Source: Rhodocollybia butyracea (lineage: Eukaryota; Basidiomycota; Agaricomycetes; Agaricales; Omphalotaceae). Taken from it: a stretch of DNA of 64,000 bases. Both the position numbers and the translations under genes were made by a program. Of the stretch, positions 55,998-64,000 are shown piece after piece; position 1 is the stretch's first letter; each line of letters starts with the position of its first letter. Below the pieces are notes generated by a model. The model was not told where the DNA came from, searched no databases, and saw nothing but the letters and a program-made list of their open reading frames with translations. The stretch covers positions 62,001 through 126,000 of the forward strand of contig JADNRY010000090.1 of the NCBI GenBank assembly GCA_015501585.1, read 5' to 3'.

Positions 55998-56561
55998 GAC
56001 TCTGAGGGTAGGACCCACTGAGCGCAAGCATTTCTGATGACAATAAAGCATGGGCGGGAAGTCGAGCGGAAGCTGACTTAGCGTTGCACAATGGATCGGA
56101 ATCAAAGAGAGTTATATTGCGGAGTGAAGAAAACAATAGAGTGAAGAAACAGATTAAAAGAAACTGATAAGTCAAGAAATGAGTCGGTAACTGGGGGGTT
56201 GTTTCAATATAGCAAATCTAAGGTATCAGAGATATCAAACGAGTATTTAAGAAGAACGGAAATGTACAGGGTCGCAAAAAGTACTTAGACGATTGATTAA
56301 GGCGAAAGGGAAAGAAACTACAATGGATGAGCGGAAACGGAAGTAATACAAAGGCATACCTCGAAATAGAACAAAACAGCTAGGGAGATGGAAACTGGCT
56401 AATATCGGATACAATTAGTGAAAGAGTTACAAATGGATCGGAACGTCAGGCTATGGTTAGCGCAATTGGTCTAAGTTCATGAGAGGGATTGGCAGGATGA
56501 CAAGCGGTAGCGGAATTGATGGGGCTAGACACGATGGAGTACGGGAGTATGGGGCATGACA
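55998..56561 (-). mobile_element. Truncated, diverged LTR (subfamily B)
   Basis: On the minus strand it starts TGTCATGCCCCATACTCCCG (56561) and follows the general plan of the 54300-55143 LTR, but with much lower identity. It ends at the shared phrase GTGGGTCCTACCCT near 56010 and there passes into gag. It lacks the last 300 bp or so of the LTR. It looks like the 5' LTR of a chimeric element. Confidence 0.65.
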
Positions 56562-58021
56562 CCTGCCCAGCCCAAATGTCAACTTCTCCAATGACTCCGA
56601 CAGGGCCAATTTAATCCAACTCACCAACTCCCCTCTCCAGCCCAAATGTCAACAATTCCAACTACTCCGAGAGAGCCAATTACTCCAACACCACTCAGTA
56701 GCCCAAATGTCAACCACTCCAACTACTCCGACAGGCCCAATTATTCCAAGTCTGCTCACCAGGCCAAATGTCAACTACTCCAACTACTCTGAGAGGGCCA
56801 ATTACTCCAACTCCCCTCAGTAGCCTAAATGGCAAGTACTCCAACTACTCCAACTACTCCGAGAGGGCCAATTACTCCAACTCCCCTCAGTAGCCTAAAT
56901 GGCAACTACCCCAACTACTACAACTACTCCAATTACTCCAACAGGGCCAATTGCTCCAACTTTCCTCCCCAGCCCAAATGTCAACTACTCCAACTACTCC
57001 AACAGGGCCAATTACCCCAACTCCCCTGAGTAGCCTAAATGGCAACTACTCCAACTACTCCAATTACTCCATCAAGGTCAATTGCTCCAACTCCCCACCC
57101 TCACCCAAATGTCAACTACTCCAACTACTCCGAGAGAGCCAATTACTCCAACTCCCCTCAGTTGCCCAAATGGCAACACTCCAACTACTCTGACAGGGCC
57201 AGGTACTCCAACTCCCCTCATCAGGCCAATTGTCAACTACTCCAAATACTCCAAGTGGGCCAATTACTCCAACACCCCTCAGTAGCCCAGATGGCAACTA
57301 CTCCAACTACTCCAACTACACCAGCACCCTTCAGTAGCCCAAACTGCAACTACTCCAATTCCTCTGACAGGGCCAATTGCTCCAACTCCCGAGTCACCAG
57401 GCCAATTGTCAACTACTCCAACTACTCCAACTCCCCAAATGGCAACTACTCCAACTACTCCAACTACTCCAGCACCTCTCAGTAGCCCAAATTGCAACTA
57501 CTCCAATTCCTCCGACAGGGCCAATCACTCCAACTCCCCTCCACAGCCCAAATGTCACTACTCCAACAGGGCCAATTACTCAAACTCCCCTCAGTAGTTT
57601 AAATGGCAACTACTCCAACTACTCCAACTACTCCAGCACCCCTCAGTAGCCCAAATGGCAACACTCCAACTACTCCGACAGGGCCGGGTACTCCAACTCC
57701 CCTCACCAGGCCAATTGTCAACTACTTCAACTACTCCAAGTGGGCCAATTACTCCAACACCCCTCAGTAGCCCAAATGTCTACTACTCCAGCACCCCTCA
57801 GTAGCCCAAATTGAAACTACTCCAATTCCTCTGACAGGGCCAATTGCTCCAACTCCCGAGTCACCAGGCCAATTGTCAACTACTCCAACTACTCCAACTC
57901 CCCAAATGGCAACTACTCCAACTACTCCAACTACTCCAGCACCCCTCAGTAGCCCAAATTGCAACTACTCCAATTCCTCCGACAGGGCCAATCACTCCAA
58001 CACCCCTTAGTAGCCCAAATC

Positions 58022-58172
58022 TGTAAGGATCTAGGCAGAATCCTTCGAGCGCGGGTTACAAACCTGGCAACCAAAGTGCGGATATGCTCTGTACTGCCGT
58101 CGTTCAGCCGAACTGGGAAAGTTGGTTTGAGATGTGAAAGGATGTGAGTGTAGAACAGTTCCGAAGTGCCTA
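58022..58172 (-). mobile_element. LTR end fragment (151 bp)
   Basis: Identical in the parts I compared to 58341-58491, the CCTTACA end of the family LTR. It is preceded by the same satellite phrase (TTAGTAGCCCAAATC), and then returns abruptly to satellite (AAATGTCAACTACTCC). This is a local duplication of satellite plus LTR end, not a separate insertion. Confidence 0.85.
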
Positions 58173-58340
58173 AATGTCAACTACTCCAACTACTCTGACA
58201 GGGCCAATTACTCCAACTCCCCTCCCCAGCCCAAATGTCAACTACTCCAACTCCCCAACTCCCCTCTCCAGCCCAAATGTCAACAACTCTAACTACTCTG
58301 AGAGGGCCAAATACTCCAACACCCCTTAGTAGCCCAAATC

Positions 58341-59172
58341 TGTAAGGATCTAGGCAGAATCCTTCGAGCGCGGGTTACAAACCTGGCAACCAAAGTGCGG
58401 ATATGCTCTGTACTGCCGTCGTTCAGCCGAACTGGGAAAGTTGGTTTGAGATGTGAAAGGATGTGAGTGTAGAACAGTTCCGAAGTGCCTATGGGATGTA
58501 AGACTTGTGTTGGGATCCTTCCAGGGACTAATATAAGGACAGCAGGTCTGTACAGGCAATAGAATGAACTTGGCGAGTAAGCCTGAGAGTAGATGAGTTT
58601 CCGACCCAAAGGGTAGGACCCACTAAGTGCAAGCGGCTTTGATAGCAATATGAGCGGAAGCGGAAGGTCAAGCGGTAGCTGACCTGATGCGGTGCAAACA
58701 GAGCGGAACCAAATAGATGAGAGTAGATTGCAGAAGTTGTGAAAAACAATGGAGTGAAGAAACAGAGTTAAAGAAACAGATAAAGCAAGAAACCAGAACA
58801 CACAAGAGCACACGAGTCAAGGGGTTAAGCAATATTTTCAATCTACTGTACTCGACATGGTACGGAACTATATAAAGGGTACTCAAGGACCGGAGTAGCA
58901 ATAAGTAATAACCCGAGAGTAGAAAAAGACAAGAACAGCCAAAAGAAGTACAAGGGATGAAAAGACAATGATGGATAGAAACGGAAGCGGCGGGATGGGC
59001 ATAAATCATATGTATGATTGTAAAAATGATTGGGAATGGATCGGCGGGTTCATAGAAAGTGTCAGTGAAGGAAAAAAAGCGGAAGTGTATCGGAACCGGA
59101 AATGCAGAGGGAGCGGTTTATGTAACTGTAAGCGGCAAGCGTTGGCAGTCCGTATATGCCTAGGGCATGACA
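58341..59172 (-). mobile_element. Solo LTR in the satellite
   Basis: 832 bp with TGTCATGCCC...CCTTACA ends on the minus strand. The flanks are AAATC (58336-58340) and AAATG (59173-59177), a 4-of-5 target duplication in the satellite word CCCAAATG. Highly similar to 54300-55143, so recent. Confidence 0.85.
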
Positions 59173-60612
59173 AAATGGCAACTACTCCAACTACTCCAAC
59201 TACGCCAGCACCCCTCAGTAGCCCAAATTGCAACTACTTCAATTCCTCTGACAGGGCCAATTGCTCCAACGCCCCTCACCAGGCCAATTGTCAACTACTC
59301 CAACTACTCCAAGTGGGCCAATTACTCCAACACCCCTCAGTAGCCCAAATGGCAACTACTCCAACTACTCAAACTACTCCAGCACCGCTCAGTAGCCCAA
59401 ATTGCAACTACTCCAATTCCTCCGACAGGGCCAATTGCTCCAACTCACCTCACCAGGTCAATTGTCAACTACTCCAACTACTACAAGTGGTCCAATTACT
59501 CCAACACCCCTCAGTAGCCCAAATGGCAACTACTCCAACTACTCCAATTACTCCAGCACCCCTCAGTAGCCCAAATTGCAACTACTCTAATTAATTGTCA
59601 ACTACTCCAACTACTCCAAGTGGGCCAATTACTCCAACACCCCTCAGTAGCCTAAATGTCAACTACTCCAACTACTCCAATTACTCCAGCACCCCTCAGT
59701 AGCCCAAATTGCAACTACTCCAATTCCTCCGACAGGGCCAATTGCTCCAACTCCCCTCCCCAGCCCAAATGTCAACTACTCCAACTACTCCGACAGGGCC
59801 AATTACTCCAACTCCCCTCAGTAGCCTAAATGGCAACTACTCCAACTACTCCACAAGGGCCAATTACTCCAACTCCTGAACTCCCCTCCCCAACCCAAAT
59901 GTCAACAACTCCAACCGCTCCGAAAGGGCCAATTACTCCAACACCCCTCAGTAGCCCAAATCTCAACCACTCCAGTTACTCCAACAGGGCCAATTCCTCC
60001 AACTCCCCTCACCAGGTCAAATGTCAACTACTCCAACTACTCTGGGAGGGCCAATTATTCCAACTCCCCTCACCAGGCCAAATGTCAACCAATTCCAACT
60101 ACTCCAACAGGGCCAATCAGCCCAAATGTCAACTACTCCAACTACTCTGCCAGGGCCAATTACTCCAACACCCCTCAGTAGCCCAAATGTCAACCACTCC
60201 AACTACTCCAACAGGGCCAATCATTCCAACTCCCCTCACCAGGCTAAATGGCAACCACTCCAACTACTCCAAGCGGCCCAATTACTCCAACCCCCCTCCT
60301 CAGCCCAAATGCCAACTACTCCAACTACTCCAACAGGGCCAATTACTCCAACTCTGCTCACCAGGCCAAATGTCAACCACTCCAACTACTCCAACAGGGC
60401 CCATTATTCCAACTCCCCTCACCAGGCCAAATGTCAACTACTCCAACCCCCCTCCTCAGCCCAAATGCCAACTACTCCAACTACTCCAACAGGGCCAATT
60501 ACTCCCTTCTCCCCAGCCTCAATGACAACTACCTCAACTACTCCCACATTGCCAATTACTCCAACTCCAGCCCACACCCAAATACCAACTGCTCCAACTT
60601 CTCTGACAGCAT

Positions 60613-61605
60613 CAATTAATCTAACTTCTCTCCATATTTTCCCTTTAAGTTTCCTAAGTTCTGCCTTTAAGTTTCCTAAGTTTTGCCTTTAAGTTTCCTA
60701 AGTTTTGCCTTTAAGTTTCCTAAGTTTTGCCTTTAAGTTTCCTAAGTCATTCCCCTTGTGTTCCTTAAGGTTCTCCCTCAATTTCCCTTCAAGTTTGTTA
60801 ATTTCTTGATTTAATTTACTTTATATCCTTTTTCAGCCTTCCCTTTATATTCTCAAAGTTTTTGCTTTCTGTTTTGTAAACTTTTCTTTCCTTCTTCCTA
60901 AGTTTTCCTATTATTTTTCCTCTGTTTACCCTTTGAATTATCTTTATTCCAGCGCTTATTATATCTTTTTGGAATTTACCAGTCTCCTCTGTTTCATTTA
61001 AACATTTCCTTACTTTTTCATTATTATTTGCTTTGTTCTTCAACTTATTGAAAGATTTTATAAACCATATTTTCCTATGTTTTTCATATCTTTTAAACTA
61101 GGTGCCGTCTCAAATTTAATTGTGATTCTTCTCTTATGTGACTCCATCACACAATCTGATTTTCCTAAGTTTTAACCTTGTTGATATGGATTATGATTTA
61201 CTAGGGGAATTCTTTCTTTAAATTGTTTCCCCTTGGATTTCCCTTTGTTTTTCCCCTATCTCATCTAATTACTCCCTATACATTTCCTAAGGTTCCTCCC
61301 TTATGGTTGCCATCTTCAAATCTTATTGAATACTCAAATTTCCATATGCTTTTGATAAGTCATACCTTTGAATAATCAATGTTTGCCCCTTCATATCTAA
61401 AACATATGAGATAAATCCTTTTCCTAAGTGCTGCATAGAGACTTCCTTTGTAACTCAACTAATGATAATCTTATATAATGCATCATTTCCCTAAGTTTAC
61501 TACAATGATTCAATAAACTGCTCATCTTATTGATCTGTCATTTTTCGACAGTTTTTGATCTGAATTACATAAGTGGGGCTAACTTAGGGAACCCTGCACG
61601 CAGTG
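60613..61605. repeat. 22-bp tandem array, then AT-rich DNA
   Basis: From 60645 to 60750, AAGTTTCCTAAGTTTTGCCTTT recurs about five times. Related CCTAAGTTT words continue at wider spacing to about 61500 (60896, 61156, 61280, 61425, 61492), suggesting an old, dispersed array. No coding region is seen. Confidence 0.7.
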
Positions 61606-62255
61606 TTCGGCACTCACATTTCCGACGCCTTTATCGGCCATACCTTCGGCCCGATATATCGGCGGACTCCTTTGGTACTCATTACTTTCCCACGGCGGTC
61701 CGCAGTGCGCCGACGTTCATCTCTTTTGTCTTTTCTACTCTATTACTTATTGTTTTATCATTTGTATTGATTCCACCTCGTTCCGACCTTGGCATTACCT
61801 CAGTCCGACTTTATTGTCTTTATTTAACAATTAGGTCACTTGTATATAAGCTAGGTACTTTGTACTATCGTTCCTCAGCCAAAAATCACGAGTTACATGA
61901 ATTATACAAGTTATCATACTTTTCCGAGCTTTCCTTTAAGTCCTTTCTTTGTTCCTTATACTCGCCGTTCTGTCCGATACCGGCCGACTCGGCTCGGTCC
62001 TTACCTCGGACATACCTCGGATTATTCTCACGCCTATACCTCGGTCCGATCTCGGCGATTCCTCGCACTTTACTTCCTCTCCTTCTGGGACAACCTTGGT
62101 GGTGTGTTGGGGGTGTTGCTAATAGCTTCACCGAAGTCCCACCTTTTCCTCGGCCTTGTAGTCTACTCCGGATATTCTTCCCACGATTCTGATCTTGCCT
62201 TTCGGCCCTACATTGGCTCCGCTTCCATTCCGGCCTAGGTTGCACGACCTTGTCA
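61606..62255 (+). mobile_element. 5'-truncated LTR, partner of 51935-52856
   Basis: From TTCGGCACTCACATTTCCGA to GACCTTGTCA this repeats 52199-52856 with a few percent differences and small indels (for example ACAAGTAATC against ATGAATTATAC near 61898). The first 264 bp of the LTR are missing. No target duplication is visible. The 220-residue open frame across it is incidental. Confidence 0.85.
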
Positions 62256-62875
62256 CATCCCTGGTATGCAACTGGGGTCTTCCTGCTTAATATCTGTTCC
62301 ATAGCTGTGGCCTCTGTAGATCATACCTGGGTTCTATCTGGATACATGGTGGAGCATAGCTGGTACATATCTGAGATCTTGCTGCTTCATACCTGTTCCG
62401 TACCTGTCCTGTCCTTAGATCACACCTGGGTTCTACCTGGATACCTGGTGGAGCATCCCTGGTACGCAACCAGTGGGGACTTGCTGCTTCATACCTGTTC
62501 TGTACCTGTGGCCTCTGTAGATCATACCTGGTCTCTATGTGGATGCATGGAGGAGCATGCCCGGTACGCAACTGGGATCTTGCTGTTTCATACCTGTTCC
62601 ATACATGTTTGTCTGTAGATCACACTTGGGTTCTACCTGTATGCCTCGTGGGCATAGCTAGTCCATATCTGGGATCTTGCGGCTTCATACCTGTTCCATA
62701 CCTGTCCTGTCTTTAGATCACACCAGGCTTCTATTTGGATGCTTAGTGTGGCATACCTGGTACCTATCTGGGCTCTTGCTGCTTAATACCTGTTCTGTAC
62801 CTCTAGCCTCTGTGAATCATACCTGGTTTCTATCTGGATGCAAGGTGTAGCATACCTGGTGGGTATCTGGAGCCT
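62256..62875. repeat. Tandem array of about 99 bp, six to seven units
   Basis: The phrase CCTGGTACGCAACTGG or CTGGTACATATCTG recurs at about 62260, 62359, 62458, 62560, 62659, 62757 and 62855. Between occurrences are TTGCTGCTTCATACCTGTTC and TAGATCACACCTGGGTTCTA. Units diverge by roughly a tenth. It begins directly at the end of the truncated LTR. Confidence 0.85.
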
Positions 62876-63548
62876 CAGTCCATATTGTCTCACAATATTG
62901 CTCCCATATTAGCCCTGAAAACACAAGTGAACAATCTTGATAGTATGAACTACATAACCTTTTTCATAACATTCACAGTTGTTCTTTCTACATTCCTGGT
63001 AACTTCCTCCAAATCTCATAAACTAATGATGAATAGACACATAAATGCACTTGTCATAATCCAAAAAACTCATATTGATGGTTTTCTTTTTGATTTATAA
63101 TCACTGTTTAGCATACTTCCTTCACTATTTATTATATTCTAACTACATGTTTTTTCAAAAATTCTGTGCCATTATGATGACTAGATAGAACACTTGTATG
63201 ATATAATAGGTACAATAGATTACAGATGTATTCACTGTTTATGGGTATGACTATAGTAAGATTATGCTAATCACATACATCATAGCTCCCTTGTATCTCT
63301 ACCAAAACTTGCCACCTTTGCAGCAAATTAACAGTGATATTAACTTTTCATATGTTCATTGTAATTCTATTATCCATAGTACAACTTACATGAGCCAATG
63401 TCAAAGTAATTTTATTCTTGCATTACTGTAAGTTCATTGAATTATCCTAAACAACATTTATCTTTGGCATAATTTCCCCATCTATTCCCCGTCTTTTGTG
63501 ATTAATAATGAATATGGATTTGCATAATTTGGGTATTAATTGTTTTCC
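62876..63548. other. No gene identified
   Basis: AT-rich DNA with no domain, repeat array or transposon end that I can support. Confidence 0.45.
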
Positions 63549-63865
63549 TTTGCTCAGTATACATCTTTTGCAATTCTGGCTCATTGTAGGTAAAAAACCA
63601 GAAAGCAACTTCCCATAAGTTGAGTGAAATTATAGAAGATGTTTTACATAACTTTTCTGTATATAGTACAAGGAATGGGCAACATATAAGCATTATATAT
63701 CTCCATTTGCTCAGCATACATCTTTCATGATTCTGGCTCATTATAGGTAAAAAATCAGAACACAACTTCCTATAATTTGAGTGAAATTATAGAAGATGTT
63801 TTGCATAACCTTTCTATATATTTCCTGTATGTTGTACAAGGAACAGATGACATACAAGTCTTTTA
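63549..63865. repeat. Two tandem copies of a 157-bp unit
   Basis: TTTGCTCAGTATACATCTTT at 63549 is followed at 63706 by TTTGCTCAGCATACATCTTT, and the match continues through TTCTGGCTCATTGTAGGTAA and TGAAATTATAGAAGATGTTT. The second copy has a small insertion near 63820. Confidence 0.85.
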
Positions 63866-64000
63866 TATTGACTTGAAGCACTATGTTTCTACCATATCTT
63901 CAGCATGACTTTTGCCCCTTATATATATTTCATGATAAATCTATGTGTCTCAACTTTAACATGATTTTACAATGATTTCACCAAGAGCCTCAAAAATTAT

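Larger units (their letters stand above)
53273..60612. repeat. Roughly 60-bp satellite, about 7 kb with LTR insertions
   Basis: Units of about 60-63 bp built from CAACTACTCCAACTACTCC, AGGGCCAATTACTCCAAC, and CCCCTCAGTAGCCC or CCTCACCAGGCC before AAATGTCAA. From 53273 to about 53918 the array is in the opposite orientation (GGAGTTGGAGTAATTGG); from 53925 onward it is forward. Unit lengths near multiples of three keep all frames open, giving false proteins of TPTTPTGPITPTP or NYSNYSNRANYSN type. The array is interrupted by LTR sequences at 54300-56561, 58022-58172 and 58341-59172. Confidence 0.95.

Noticed and set aside
53445..60692. Many Thr/Pro- or Asn/Ser/Tyr-rich frames
   Set aside because: All are read-outs of the 60-bp satellite in different registers; none has a start context, domain or splice structure.
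1..64000. tRNA genes
   Set aside because: I looked for A-box and B-box text with a matching cloverleaf and found no case that I could support by eye. A tRNA search program would decide.

Overview
The window reads as transposon-rich DNA of a basidiomycete fungus, most likely Agaricomycetes. The evidence is short spliceosomal introns with GT...AG ends, a DNMT1-type cytosine methyltransferase with fungal RFD and BAH domains, a CxC2-type KDZ transposase, a DUF6589-type protein, a Ulp1-like protease relic and a Helitron. I see no rRNA, no CRISPR array and no tRNA I could defend. Genus and species cannot be set from the sequence. Family names are from recognition of motifs by eye; no database was searched.

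Layout. 1-10.7 kb: mostly decayed repeats, including a hAT-like non-autonomous element with a perfect 8-bp target duplication (2808-3816) and a nested 363-bp palindrome, a diverged LTR (5361-6158), a 9-bp minisatellite (7291-7562), a broken Ulp1-like protease gene and a pogo-like transposase relic between inverted repeats. 10.7-19.1 kb: a DNA methyltransferase pseudogene (15026-19067, plus) whose 3' half is repeated as a large inverted copy (11216-13797) and again as a small direct fragment. Each large arm carries its own later insertion: a CACTA-like MITE in one and a Copia-type solo LTR in the other. 20-26.3 kb: a nearly full-length Helitron Rep/helicase gene on the minus strand, broken by five one-base frame errors that all lie in A/T homopolymers. 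27.3-30.3 kb: a decayed low-complexity gene and a Helitron fragment. 30.7-36.3 kb: a RecQ-like helicase and a DUF6589-type gene, convergent, sharing a TTAA that supplies both stop codons. 36.7-38.4 kb: the 3' end of a Gypsy-type element (integrase remnant, polypurine tract, LTR) and a WD40-like fragment. 39.1-43.2 kb: a minus-strand HMG-like/AT-hook-like gene split by a 1.27-kb inverted-repeat element. 44.1-52.9 kb: a hypothetical plus-strand gene convergent with a large KDZ transposase gene, then a further minus-strand gene split by a solo LTR. 53.3-60.6 kb: a 7-kb satellite with an orientation switch, a 240-bp inverted repeat, and nested LTR sequences including a gag-only chimeric retroelement. 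60.6-64 kb: more tandem repeats, a truncated LTR and AT-rich DNA.

Almost every recognisable coding region belongs to, or is damaged by, mobile DNA. The two parts that look most like more than decay are the methyltransferase inverted repeat, which could form a long double-stranded RNA against the cell's own silencing enzyme, and the RecQ/DUF6589 pair, which has the look of a two-gene unit.
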